From the NCBI RefSeq assembly GCF_014203755.1, contig NZ_JACHJS010000001.1, positions 4,898,001-4,962,000 on the forward strand: DNA of 64,000 bases. The letters are read 5' to 3'. Of this stretch, positions 48,906 through 57,605 are shown one piece after another. Position numbers and translations under genes: made by a program. The stretch is from Saccharothrix violaceirubra. GTDB lineage: Bacteria > Actinomycetota > Actinomycetes > Mycobacteriales > Pseudonocardiaceae. Each line of letters opens with the position of its first letter. Within the stretch, counting starts at the first letter, position 1. Below the pieces are notes generated by a model. The model worked only from the letters and a program-made list of their open reading frames with translations, did not search any database and had not been told where the DNA came from.

Positions 48906-49855
48906 CGGAGGGAATCGGCCCCTCGGTGTTACGCCGGATCGTGGCCGCGTGGCCGCGCCGGGCCGCCGTGGCCCGCGACCCGCAGGCCGCCGACCGCACC
49001 GACCCGTACGACCCCGAGGTGCCCGACTACCCGTTGTCGGTGGTGCCGTTCGCCGAGCACCCGAGGTTCCAGGACGCGTCGCCCGAACGCCGGTCCCGGG
49101 TGCTGACCGGCCTGTGGCTGGGGTACAACGAACGCGTCGTGGAGACCGAACGCCTGGTCGCCGAACCGGGTTTCCGGCTGCTGGTGGACGGGGCGTTCCC
49201 CGGCACCTCGCCGTTGCTGTGCCAGGCGATCAGGCAGTCCATTGTGGACGAGAGTTACCACACGTACATGCACTGGACCGCGCACACGAGGACGATGGAG
49301 TTGCGCGGCGTCCGCGAACGGCCGCCGCGGCCGACGTTGGTGACCTACCGAAGACTTCGCGCCGCGATGGACGCGATGCCGGAGGCGTGGGAGCGCGACA
49401 TCGCGGTGCTGGTGTGGAGCGCGGTCGCGGAGACGTGCGTCAACTCCCTGCTGGCACTGGTGGCCCGCGCCCGGGACATCCAGCCGATGCACTCGTTGAT
49501 CACCACGCTGCACCTGCGCGACGAGGCCGCGCACGGCTCGATCCTGGTCGAGGTGATGCGGGAGCTGTTCGTGCACATGGGCCGTGAACAGCGGGCGGCC
49601 GTGGCCCGGTGCCTGCCCCTGGCCCTGGACGCCTTCGCCGAGCAGGACCCCGGCGTGCTGCTGGCCGAACTGCGCGCGGCGGACGTGGCGGGCGCCGAGG
49701 AGATCGTCGGCGACCTGGGGCCGGGCCGGGTGGTGCGCGACTTCACCGGCGCCCGGCGACTGGTGGCGGAACTGGGCCTGCTGGACCGGGTCGACTTCGA
49801 CTTCGGCGAGCAACCCGACTGGTCCCCCCTGCGCGACCCCGACCTCCGCCCTTGA
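48902..49855 (+). CDS. AurF-like diiron oxygenase
   Basis: Protein of 317 residues of the ferritin-like AurF family (p-aminobenzoate N-oxygenase, CmlI). Putative diiron ligands are visible in NERVVETERLV, QSIVDESYHTYMHW, AVAETCVNS and LHLRDEAAHGSI, in the expected Glu...Glu-x-x-His...Glu...His...Asp-Glu-x-x-His order. Known members oxidise aryl amines to nitro groups; others hydroxylate carbons. The GTG at 48902 overlaps the PKS stop by 4 bp (GTGA) and has GGAAGGGG at 7 bases; an ATG at 48896 is also possible. The context suggests it modifies the starter acid or the finished polyketide. Confidence 0.85.
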   Translation: MTEGIGPSVLRRIVAAWPRRAAVARDPQAADRTDPYDPEVPDYPLSVVPFAEHPRFQDASPERRSRVLTGLWLGYNERVVETERLVAEPGFRLLVDGAFPGTSPLLCQAIRQSIVDESYHTYMHWTAHTRTMELRGVRERPPRPTLVTYRRLRAAMDAMPEAWERDIAVLVWSAVAETCVNSLLALVARARDIQPMHSLITTLHLRDEAAHGSILVEVMRELFVHMGREQRAAVARCLPLALDAFAEQDPGVLLAELRAADVAGAEEIVGDLGPGRVVRDFTGARRLVAELGLLDRVDFDFGEQPDWSPLRDPDLRP

Positions 49856-49857
49856 CC

Positions 49858-49901
49858 GCGAGTTATGCGTTCGGACACCGCGAAATGTGCGTTCAGGCAC
49901 C
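49858..49901 (+). repeat. Locus 6 of the 22-bp repeat family (A then B)
   Basis: Unit A 49858-49879 (GCGAGTTATGC then GTTCGGACACC) begins 2 bases after the stop of the AurF-like gene. Unit B 49880-49901 (GCGAAATGTGC then GTTCAGGCACC) follows directly, then the cap CCCGATCGGG (49902-49911) and 13 bases of an inverted B unit. Confidence 0.9.
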
Positions 49902-49924
49902 CCCGATCGGGGGTGCCTGAACGC
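49889..49924. terminator. 36-bp perfect palindrome between convergent genes
   Basis: Arms GCGTTCAGGCACC (49889-49901) and GGTGCCTGAACGC (49912-49924) flank the self-complementary cap CCCGATCGGG (49902-49911). The palindrome sits between the convergent stops at 49855 and 49934 and would serve as a strong terminator hairpin on either strand. It is built from the 22-bp repeat family. Confidence 0.82.
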
Positions 49925-49933
49925 CGGGGGACG

Positions 49934-50716
49934 TCACGGGTTGACGAGCAACGTCACCTCGGACTCGTCGTAGGGCAGGTACTTCGCGCGGACCACGGCA
50001 CCGGGCTGCACCTGGCCCAACGCGCCCGGCGGCACGGTCTTCTCCTGCGTCACGTCGAAGCGGGTGCCGTCCGGTCTGGTGACGCGCAGGGTCAGGACGA
50101 TCACCGCCCGCCCGGCCCGCACCTCGCCGGTCGGGTTCATGGCCAGCACGACGGCCTGCGCGTCGAGACCGTTCTCCGCGATGTGCAGCTGCTTGGGCGT
50201 GATGTGCCCCTTGGCGAGCTGGATCCGGTCCAGCGCGGCCTGGAGTTCGTACGCCGGCGCGTCGACCGCCAGCACCACCCGGCCGTCCGGCAGGTAGCGC
50301 ACCGGCAGCACGGCACCGGGCTGGACCGCGCCCAGTTCGGTCAGGTCGACGAGGTGCCGGGCCACCGCGCGGAACCCGCGCCCTTCCGGCGTGTCGACGT
50401 CCAGCACGATGTCGAGCTGCGGCTGGTCGTTGATGGACAGGCCGGTGCGGGCGGTGGACACGACCGTGCCCATGCCGATCGGCGCGCCCGCGAACTCGGC
50501 CGGCACGTCGCCGCGCAGGGCCGCCATGGACTCGCCGAACGAGCGGCGGAACGCCGACAGCGAGAACAGGATCGGCACCACGGTCAGGAGCAGCACCGGG
50601 GCGATCAGCCAGCCGTTGAGCCAGGCGAACTCGTCCGTGCCGGTCAAGCCGGTGTACACGTAGTAGCCGGTGGCCGTGAGGCCGACGATCAGGGCGATCT
50701 TGGCGAAGGTCCGCAT
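49934..50716 (-). CDS. Hypothetical membrane protein
   Basis: Protein of 260 residues with two N-terminal hydrophobic helices (KIALIVGLTATGYYVYTGL, LIAPVLLLTVVPILFSLSAF) and a soluble domain of repeated beta-rich segments (GMGTVVSTARTG, LDIVLDVDTPEGRGFRAVA, GAVLPVRYLPDG, VIVLTLRVTRPDGTRFDV). The two GAVxPVRYLP/GAVVRAKYLP motifs suggest a duplicated domain. Family and role are not recognised. It follows the beta-propeller-like gene with an 11-base gap and is probably in one transcript with it. Confidence 0.78.
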   Translation of the reverse strand: MRTFAKIALIVGLTATGYYVYTGLTGTDEFAWLNGWLIAPVLLLTVVPILFSLSAFRRSFGESMAALRGDVPAEFAGAPIGMGTVVSTARTGLSINDQPQLDIVLDVDTPEGRGFRAVARHLVDLTELGAVQPGAVLPVRYLPDGRVVLAVDAPAYELQAALDRIQLAKGHITPKQLHIAENGLDAQAVVLAMNPTGEVRAGRAVIVLTLRVTRPDGTRFDVTQEKTVPPGALGQVQPGAVVRAKYLPYDESEVTLLVNP

Positions 50717-50727
50717 GGGACGTCCTT

Positions 50728-51756
50728 TCAGCGGGAAGGGGTACCGAAGAAGTCTGTGTCACCGACTTCGAGCCTGGTGAGGCGGCCTTCGGGAGTCGCG
50801 ACCACCACCTCGTCGTCGGTGGCGATCGCGGCCGTGCCGTCGGGCAGCACGACGGCACGGTCGACACCGCTCGAACCCAGGGGAAGCGTGGCGGTCACGG
50901 CACCGGTCGTCAGGGACACCGCGCTGACCGCCGCGGACCGGTCGTTGACCGAACGGTCGTGCACGACCAGGATCCGCCCGGCCTCGGCACCCACCGCCCG
51001 GCCGCCGTCGACCACGATCCGGGCGCCGTGGAACACCTCGGTGCCGATTCCGGTGCCGCGCGCCAGCACCTCGCCGGGCGCGCCGGACCGTTCGCGCACG
51101 GTGATCTTGTCGTCGCCCAGCGACGCCTCGGACGCGGTCGTCGACTCCGACCGACGGATCTTCTCGGGCCGCCACCCCGGCACGTCGACCGGCTGTGCGG
51201 CCGTGCCGTCCACGGGGATCGCGAGCACCGTGCCGTCGGAGTCGACGGTGAGCACCCGCCGTCCCTCGGGGTCGTACACGTAGGCGTCGGGCGAGGCCAC
51301 GAACTTCGCGCCGAGACCGGCGATGTCGTCCGGACCGGCGACGTGCGAGCCGTCGACGAGGTCGAGCAGGACCGGACCGGACGCGGTGGCGACGAACGCG
51401 TACCGTTCGCCCGCCGCGACCACGGCCGCGTCCCACACGAGCCGGTCGGAGAGCTGCACGTCCCACAGCACGCGGCCGTCGCGCGGGTCGACGGCGGCGA
51501 GCCGGACCTGGAACATGTCGTGGAACATGAGCTGCCACATGCCACGCGGACCGCTGCGCTCGTAGGGCACGAGCACGACGTCGCGCCCGGCGACCCGACC
51601 GGTGCCGATCCCGGCCTTGATCTCGATCTCCGGGTCCGGCGTCATCAGGTACGAGCCGCCGAAGAACAGCCCGGCGAACAGCACCAGGGGCACCAGCAAC
51701 GCGAAGGGCGCCACCAGCCTGGTGCGACGTGGCGTCCCGTAAGGCGTCTTGTACAT
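50728..51756 (-). CDS. Membrane-anchored PQQ/WD-like beta-propeller protein
   Basis: Protein of 342 residues. An N-terminal anchor (LVAPFALLVPLVLFAGLFFG) is followed by an extracytoplasmic domain with repeats typical of PQQ-like propellers (LAAVDPRDGRVLWDVQLSD, YAFVATASGPVLLDLVDGS, AVVLPDGTAAIATDDEVVVA). It resembles poorly studied PA2928-type proteins; no enzymatic residues are evident. It probably binds a partner or ligand outside the membrane. The start ATG 51756 is separated by 84 bases from the divergent CHAT operon. Confidence 0.75.
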   Translation of the reverse strand: MYKTPYGTPRRTRLVAPFALLVPLVLFAGLFFGGSYLMTPDPEIEIKAGIGTGRVAGRDVVLVPYERSGPRGMWQLMFHDMFQVRLAAVDPRDGRVLWDVQLSDRLVWDAAVVAAGERYAFVATASGPVLLDLVDGSHVAGPDDIAGLGAKFVASPDAYVYDPEGRRVLTVDSDGTVLAIPVDGTAAQPVDVPGWRPEKIRRSESTTASEASLGDDKITVRERSGAPGEVLARGTGIGTEVFHGARIVVDGGRAVGAEAGRILVVHDRSVNDRSAAVSAVSLTTGAVTATLPLGSSGVDRAVVLPDGTAAIATDDEVVVATPEGRLTRLEVGDTDFFGTPSR

Positions 51757-51840
51757 CCGTCCTCCCCGCTTGTGCGACGAGAGGGACTTTGCCGCGCGAC
51801 CCCCGCCTACCGGTCACAGGAACGGGTTAGGCTCGGCGGC

Positions 51841-53391
51841 GTGAGCACGGTCCGCGCCGCCGGCGCCGCACTGCCGCGCGGGCTGCTGATCGCCCAGGCG
51901 TGGGGCGGTCTCGGCGACGCGGTCGCCCCGCTCAGCGGCGCCGCCGGCAGACCCCTGGCGCGCACGGTGAAACTCATCCTCGACCCGCTGGTGCTGCGGC
52001 CCGTGCTGAATCCGGGCTTCGCCGCCGGTGCGGTGGCGATGGATCACGTGGACGCGTTGCGTGATCGGATCGTCGCGGCCGGTCCCGTGCTGGCCGCGAC
52101 CGCCGCGTGGTTCTTGGTGGTGAAGAAGGAACGCCGTCGGCGCGGCATCACCGAGGGCAACCCGCAGGACCTGTACTTCCAGCGCTGCTTCGAACTGGCG
52201 ACCGCGCACGGCGACCCGGCCGACGAACCCGACCTGGCGTCGACGCGGGCGGCCGGGGTGCTGGCCGAGGTGCACGACCGCGCCGGGCCGACGGTCGGCC
52301 GCCTGCGCGACTTCGTGGCCGACCACGTCGCCGAGTTGGACCGCCTGCTGGAAGCCGCCTGGACGACGGTTCCGGTCCGGCCCGGCCCGGAACCGGAGAC
52401 CGGTTCGTCCGCGACGGCCCTGTCCACCGGCACACGGCACGTCGACCGCACGGCCTCGACGAGCGGCGACCCCGCGGAACCGGAGGACGCCCGGGGAAGC
52501 GAGGCCACCGGATCCCAGGGCCTTCGCCTCCAGGGCACCGACGTATGCCACTCCGGCTCCGGGCACGTGGAGTCGGCCGCTGTCTCCCGGTCCGGCGGTC
52601 GCACCGCCGTCCTCGTGCCCGGCCGCACGGCGAGCCTCCAGGTGCCGACGCCCCCGCCCGGCGACAGCCGAGCCGGGTCGCTCGACGAGGTCTTGGCCGC
52701 GCGGATCGGCGCGTTCCTCGACGGGTGCGCGACCCGGCCCGACGCCGGGCTGTTCGGCGGACTTCTCGCGGACCGGGTCGGGTCCTCGGCGGCCGTCGGG
52801 CACCGGGGCGACGGGGTCGCCCGCGAGCAGGGGCTCACCGATCTGCCCCGGCCGGTCCGCCCGGTGGTGGGCGACACGGCGTCCAAGAAGTCGTTGCCCA
52901 AGCCGTTCGACCGGTCGATCGTCGAGCGCCTGTTCGGCGCGCTGTCCGGGTCCGGCGACCGGGACGGGTTGGCCGACGTGCCCGATCTGGTGCGGGCGGA
53001 GATCTCGCGGTCGGCGTCGCCCTGGCAGCTCGGCACCGAGGCCGCGCGGGTGACGATCGCGCTCGGTCGGGCGGCGGCCGGCGGGCTCACCGGCGACGCG
53101 GCGTCCACCGACGCCGCCGCGCGGCTGCGGTCACGCTGGGAACGCGAGGCGTACGTGCACCGCGTGTTGCGCATGCCCGACAAAGTGCCCGGCGAGGTGC
53201 GGGCGGACGTGCTCGGCGTGTGCCAGGCGTACCTGCGGCGGTTGTGGGTCCGCGTGCACGGGCGTGAACTGCGCGGCGAGGACGTCGGAGCGGCGGACGT
53301 CTGGGACCTGCTCGACGGCGTGCTGCGGTCCGTGGTGCTCGACCAGCGCGACCGGCTGCGCAGCGCGCTCGAACGGCGGGACGGCCGATGA
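51841..53391 (+). CDS. Hypothetical protein, first gene of the CHAT operon
   Basis: Protein of 516 residues from GTG at 51841 (VSTVRAAGAALPRGLLIAQ). I do not recognise a domain. Residues 1-185 are helical with hydrophobic patches (AAGPVLAATAAWFLVV). Residues 185-300 are low-complexity Ser/Gly/Thr-rich and probably disordered. The C-terminal 200 residues are helical again (RSRWEREAYVHRVLRMP to RSALERRDGR). It leads a four-gene unit in which each junction is a 4-bp overlap, so it is probably a component or regulator of the CHAT protease system. Confidence 0.75.
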   Translation: MSTVRAAGAALPRGLLIAQAWGGLGDAVAPLSGAAGRPLARTVKLILDPLVLRPVLNPGFAAGAVAMDHVDALRDRIVAAGPVLAATAAWFLVVKKERRRRGITEGNPQDLYFQRCFELATAHGDPADEPDLASTRAAGVLAEVHDRAGPTVGRLRDFVADHVAELDRLLEAAWTTVPVRPGPEPETGSSATALSTGTRHVDRTASTSGDPAEPEDARGSEATGSQGLRLQGTDVCHSGSGHVESAAVSRSGGRTAVLVPGRTASLQVPTPPPGDSRAGSLDEVLAARIGAFLDGCATRPDAGLFGGLLADRVGSSAAVGHRGDGVAREQGLTDLPRPVRPVVGDTASKKSLPKPFDRSIVERLFGALSGSGDRDGLADVPDLVRAEISRSASPWQLGTEAARVTIALGRAAAGGLTGDAASTDAAARLRSRWEREAYVHRVLRMPDKVPGEVRADVLGVCQAYLRRLWVRVHGRELRGEDVGAADVWDLLDGVLRSVVLDQRDRLRSALERRDGR

Positions 53392-54374
53392 CCCGGATCG
53401 TCCGTGCCGACCACGGGATCACGGTCGGCACGCCACCGCCGCACCCGGAGCGGACCGCGTTGCTGGAGGCGCGCGGCGCGGTGCTCACGTGGGACGTGCT
53501 CACCGGGGAGCCGTCGCTGGTCGTGCACGACCCGGTGGCCGCCGACTGGCTGTGGGAGGTCGTCGGCCTCGACGCGGCCGACGCGATCCTCGGCGCCGCG
53601 GCGGAGGTCGACCTCGTCCCCGGCCCCCTGCACGAGCGGGCCCGGACCGCCGCCCACCTCGACTGGGTCGGCGCGTGGTGGCCCGCGTCCCCGACCGCCG
53701 GGATCGCCGGGGTGAACCCGGCGCTGCTGCGGGCCGAACGGGCGGTGGCCGTCAACGCGGTCGAGCACCTGCTCGACGACGAGGACGCCACCGGGCGCGC
53801 GCTGCGGGGGATCCCGCCCCTGGACACCGCCGGATGCCGCCTGAGCGTGGACGACCTGGCGCGGCAGGTCCTGGCCCTGGCCGAGGACTACGGCGTCGAG
53901 CAGGCCGCCGCGGTCCCGACGCGCGCCGACTTCGCCCTGGCCGCCGGCGGCGACCCGTCGACCGGCGTGACCGTCCTCAGTGGAGTGTCCGAAACGGACT
54001 GGTCGACCGTGCCGCGGGGACTGCTCGACGCCACCGCCCCCGCCCGGTGGTCGGTGGTGCGCGAGGGCGGCACCTCGTACCTGGAGGTCGCCGTGCCGTC
54101 CGGTCCGACGCCCGGACCCGTGCCGCTGGCCCGTTTCGGCCCGGTCGAGGTCCCGCTGGAGCGCGGCGCGCTCGGCTGGTACACCGGCCGCGCCGCCGTG
54201 GCGCCGACCGTGTTGCTGCTGCCGCCCGACCGGCGCGTGCTGTCGGTGTCCGTGCCCGGTTACACCGCGGCGCCCGAGGACTCCGGGCGGCGGGCGGCGA
54301 TCGTGGCCTACGCCCGTGCCCGCATGGTGCTGCCGTCCGCGACCCTGACCGAACGCGAAGCGGGCCTGCGGTGA
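53388..54374 (+). CDS. Hypothetical protein, second gene of the CHAT operon
   Basis: Protein of 328 residues beginning MTRIVRADHGITVGTPPPHP. No known domain is recognised. It is acidic, soluble and of mixed alpha/beta composition, with repeated Trp-containing segments (WLWEVVGLDAADAILGAAAE, HLDWVGAWWPASPT) and a beta-rich C-terminal half (ARWSVVREGGTSYLEVAVPS, VLSVSVPGYTAAPED). The ATG overlaps the preceding stop by 4 bp (ATGA) and its own stop overlaps the next GTG by 4 bp. Tight coupling implies fixed stoichiometry with the TPR and CHAT proteins. Confidence 0.77.
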   Translation: MTRIVRADHGITVGTPPPHPERTALLEARGAVLTWDVLTGEPSLVVHDPVAADWLWEVVGLDAADAILGAAAEVDLVPGPLHERARTAAHLDWVGAWWPASPTAGIAGVNPALLRAERAVAVNAVEHLLDDEDATGRALRGIPPLDTAGCRLSVDDLARQVLALAEDYGVEQAAAVPTRADFALAAGGDPSTGVTVLSGVSETDWSTVPRGLLDATAPARWSVVREGGTSYLEVAVPSGPTPGPVPLARFGPVEVPLERGALGWYTGRAAVAPTVLLLPPDRRVLSVSVPGYTAAPEDSGRRAAIVAYARARMVLPSATLTEREAGLR

Positions 54375-56374
54375 CCTCGTGGCGCGACCGGCATGACGAA
54401 GGCACCCTCCTTGCGGCACAAGGGGATCCACGTGCCGCGGCCGTGCTCGCCGAAGCCCTGGAGCTGGCCTCGGACGCGACCGAGCGCACGGCGACGTCGA
54501 TCAACCTCGCGGCCGTGGTCGACGACGCCACCGCCCTGGAGCTGCTGACCGGTCTCGCCGGCGCCACGGCCGCGGCGGCACGCGCCCAACTGCTGGCGCG
54601 TGCGGGTCGGGTGGCCGAAGCGTGGCAGGACGTGGAAAGCGGCTTGGCGGACGCGTCCCCGCGCGAGGAGACCATGCTGCGCATCGTGCGCACCGGCCTG
54701 TTCATGCTCGAAGGCCGGCTGTACGAGGCCGAGGACGAGGCGACGCGCAGCGTCGACCTGGCCCGTGCCCACTGCCCGGACCTGCTCGCGCACCCGTACG
54801 AGAACCTGGCCGCCATCGCCGACGCGGTGGGCGACCACGCCGCCGCCACCGCCTACCGCGCCGCCGCGCGGGACGACGTCCGGTCGTGGGACGACCTCAA
54901 CGCCCGGGCCATCGCGTTCGCGGAGGCGGGTGACCGGGCGAACGCGGCCCGGACGTTCGAGGCCGCCTACCGGGCCACCCTCGACAGCGACGACCACACG
55001 ACGTCGTGCGCCCGTGCCGTCCTGGCCGGCAACCTCGCCAAGAACGCGCCGGACAGCGCCGCGGCCGTCGACTGGGCCACCGAGGCGATCACGCTGGCGA
55101 CCGCGCTGCGCCCGGACCCGAACGCCCCGGTCGACCTGGCGGACGTGCTGGTCAAAGCCCTGTCGGACCGGGCGCACCACCTCCGACACCTGTCCCGGTT
55201 CGACGAGGCCCTCGCGGATGTCGAAGCGGCGCAAGGGATCCACGCGCGTCCCGCGTTGCGGGCGCTCAAGGCGTCCGTGCTGGTGTCCGCCGGGCGGTTC
55301 GCCGAAGGGGCAGCGGAGGCGCGGGCAGCCCTCGACCTCGCGTATGCACAGGCGCCCGAGGTCGCCGCCGCCGTGCACGCCACCCTCGCCGAACTCGCGG
55401 ACGCGACCGGCGACCGGATCGAGGCCGCCGAACAGCACGGGCTCGCCCGCGCTCTCGCGGCGGCCGTCGACGACCCGGTGACCGGCTGCACGGCCGTGCT
55501 GGGCCTGGCCCGCCTCGCCTACCTCGAAGGCGACTACTCCCGGGCCGACGTGCTCCACGCCGAGGCCGAGGCCCTGGTGGGCACGGACCCCGCGATCCTG
55601 CACGGTCGGGCCGTGGTCGCGATCGGACGCGGGCAGGCGGACGAAGCCTTGCGCCTCTTGGAGAGCATGCCGGCGGACGGCGCGGGCACGCCGATCCGGG
55701 CGATCACCGGACACCAGTTGCGGGGCCTGGCCGCCGCGACCGCCCACCGGTACGACGAGGCCGACGACCGGTACGCCCGCGCCGTCGAGGTCGCCGAACG
55801 GGCCGGGCTGTGGCACGTCGTCATCGGCGCGTCCTGGTGGCGGGCCGAGTCGTTGCTGCGGTGGGCCGTGCACACCGGCGAGACGGCCGGTGCGTTGAGC
55901 CGACGGGCGTTGGACGTGGCGTTGCCCGCGGCCCTCGCCGCCGAGGCGGTGCGGCACCGCTTCCCGCACGGCCCCCTGCGGGAACGGTGGATCTCGCTCG
56001 CCGCCGCGCCCGCCACCCGCACGGCGTTGCGGGCCATCGGAGCGCTCGGCGAGGGCGAGCTGGCCGCCGCCTACCTGGACCACGTCAGCAGCCCAGTGTC
56101 GTTCGCCGGCCCGGTGTCGTTCGCCGCCGACGAGGCCGAACCGGGCGCGCGTGCCGAGATCGCCGCCCTTCCCCCGCCCACCGCCGAACCCGATCACCTG
56201 CCCTACGCGGCGTCGGCGTTCCTCCTGACCGAGACCGAGGTCCCGGGTTTCGCGCTGCCGCCCCGGGTCCGGCCCGACCCGCGCACGCGGACCCCGCTGG
56301 ACGACTGGATCGACCTCGCCGAACGCCGCTACGGGTTCCCGGTGCGCGGCGAGGGGGTGGTCTCGTCGTGGTGA
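54371..56374 (+). CDS. Tetratricopeptide-repeat protein of the CHAT operon
   Basis: Helical repeat protein of 667 residues from GTG at 54371 (VTSWRDRHDEGTLLAAQGD). Throughout most of its length it shows TPR-like pairs: LLARAGRVAEAWQDVESGLA, LFMLEGRLYEAEDEATRSVD, AFAEAGDRANAARTFEAAYR, HHLRHLSRFDEALADVEAAQ, AVVAIGRGQADEALRLLESM, AATAHRYDEADDRYARAVEV. The C-terminal 80 residues are Pro-rich and acidic. TPR proteins commonly hold CHAT proteases inactive or present their substrates. It overlaps both neighbours by 4 bp. Confidence 0.85.
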   Translation: MTSWRDRHDEGTLLAAQGDPRAAAVLAEALELASDATERTATSINLAAVVDDATALELLTGLAGATAAAARAQLLARAGRVAEAWQDVESGLADASPREETMLRIVRTGLFMLEGRLYEAEDEATRSVDLARAHCPDLLAHPYENLAAIADAVGDHAAATAYRAAARDDVRSWDDLNARAIAFAEAGDRANAARTFEAAYRATLDSDDHTTSCARAVLAGNLAKNAPDSAAAVDWATEAITLATALRPDPNAPVDLADVLVKALSDRAHHLRHLSRFDEALADVEAAQGIHARPALRALKASVLVSAGRFAEGAAEARAALDLAYAQAPEVAAAVHATLAELADATGDRIEAAEQHGLARALAAAVDDPVTGCTAVLGLARLAYLEGDYSRADVLHAEAEALVGTDPAILHGRAVVAIGRGQADEALRLLESMPADGAGTPIRAITGHQLRGLAAATAHRYDEADDRYARAVEVAERAGLWHVVIGASWWRAESLLRWAVHTGETAGALSRRALDVALPAALAAEAVRHRFPHGPLRERWISLAAAPATRTALRAIGALGEGELAAAYLDHVSSPVSFAGPVSFAADEAEPGARAEIAALPPPTAEPDHLPYAASAFLLTETEVPGFALPPRVRPDPRTRTPLDDWIDLAERRYGFPVRGEGVVSSW

Positions 56375-57513
56375 GCGTGCAGGTCAAGTACGTGGACGCG
56401 GGCGACCTCTACGTCACGTGGCGTTGGGAGCACCTGCGTGACCAGCCCCGGGCCGTCCTGGTCGAACGCGCGCACGTGCGTGAGGCGTCGGCCGCGCTGG
56501 ACGCTGCCGTGCCCAGTCCGAACCGGAACGAATCCGGCCACGACGCGGTGCGTCGGGCGCTGACCGGACCGTTGCTCGACCTCGGCGCGGAACGTCGACT
56601 GGCCGCCGCGCTGTCCGGTGCGCTCTTGCCCGCCCAGCTCTGCGCGGAGCTGAACTCCCTGTTGTCCCAACAGATCCGGCCGCACCTGCGGATCCAACCC
56701 TCGCCCTCGACGGCACGTGTCCCGTGGGAGGCGCTCGCGGTCTCCGACGCGGAACGGTTGGTGCACTTGGCGGACACGTCCGTGCTCCTGCCCGCGACCG
56801 TCCGCAACGCACCGGAACGCCGCGTCTCGACCGGCGACGGACCGGTGGTGCGCGTGGTCGACCCGGTGGTGCCGGGGTTCGCCGACGCGTCCGCGCTGGG
56901 GTCCGTGCTCGGTCCCGGTGCACCACGACCCGTGGTCGACCGTGACTCGTTGGAAGAGCTTCTCGTCACCGCGTCCCGGTTCCTCTACGTCGGACACGTC
57001 ACGACGGGCGGCCATGCCCTGGACGCGCGGTTGCACCTGTCGTGCGGGCCGGACTCCGAAGGTCGTGCCGGTCTGGTGGGCGGTCACCGGCCGCTGACCG
57101 CCGCCGACCTGGTCCTGGGCCACCGTGCCGGACCGCGCCGACCGTGGCGGATTCCGCGCCGGGTCGCCCTGGTCGCGTGCGAGAGCGGCGGCGACCTGCG
57201 CTTCGCCGAACCGTCCGGTCTGGTGGCGGCGCTGGTGCACGGCGGCGCCGAGCACGTCGTCGCCACGCGGTGGACGCTGCCGACCGATGCCGGGTTGGCC
57301 GCGCTGGTCCCCGTTTTCCCGGGCACCCCGGTACTCCGACCGGCCGTACGCGCGATCGACGCGGCGCAGCAGGCGGACGACCCGGTCGCCGCGCTCAACG
57401 CGTGGCAGCGCGAGCGTGCCGACGAGTGGGAGCGCACCGGGGATCCGGCCTGCTCACCCGTGGTGTGGGCGGCGTTCGGGACCGCCTGGGCACCACAGTC
57501 CACTGTGTACTGA
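56371..57513 (+). CDS. CHAT-domain (caspase-like) protease
   Basis: Protein of 380 residues. The C-terminal CHAT domain contains the catalytic His in RFLYVGHVTTGGHALDARLH (His 209), the catalytic Cys in RRVALVACESGGDL (Cys 270), and the downstream core GLVAALVHGGAEHVVATRWT. CHAT proteases are caspase relatives found in bacterial conflict systems such as the TPR-CHAT protease that partners the type III-E CRISPR effector. Here no CRISPR locus is present, and the partners are two unknown proteins and a TPR protein. The GTG at 56371 overlaps the TPR stop by 4 bp (GTGA). Residues 1-190 are an unassigned N-terminal region. Confidence 0.87.
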   Translation: MSVQVKYVDAGDLYVTWRWEHLRDQPRAVLVERAHVREASAALDAAVPSPNRNESGHDAVRRALTGPLLDLGAERRLAAALSGALLPAQLCAELNSLLSQQIRPHLRIQPSPSTARVPWEALAVSDAERLVHLADTSVLLPATVRNAPERRVSTGDGPVVRVVDPVVPGFADASALGSVLGPGAPRPVVDRDSLEELLVTASRFLYVGHVTTGGHALDARLHLSCGPDSEGRAGLVGGHRPLTAADLVLGHRAGPRRPWRIPRRVALVACESGGDLRFAEPSGLVAALVHGGAEHVVATRWTLPTDAGLAALVPVFPGTPVLRPAVRAIDAAQQADDPVAALNAWQRERADEWERTGDPACSPVVWAAFGTAWAPQSTVY

Positions 57514-57605
57514 AAGCGTGTGCACCGGATTTCGTTGGCAGAGCGGACATTTCGCACGAATGTGACATGGCGTGACGGATGGGTGACCGTCCGTCGGATT
57601 GCTTC

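Noticed and set aside
51841..57513. CRISPR-associated type III-E system
   Set aside because: Although a TPR protein and a CHAT protease are present, no CRISPR array, gRAMP-like effector or cas gene is in the window.
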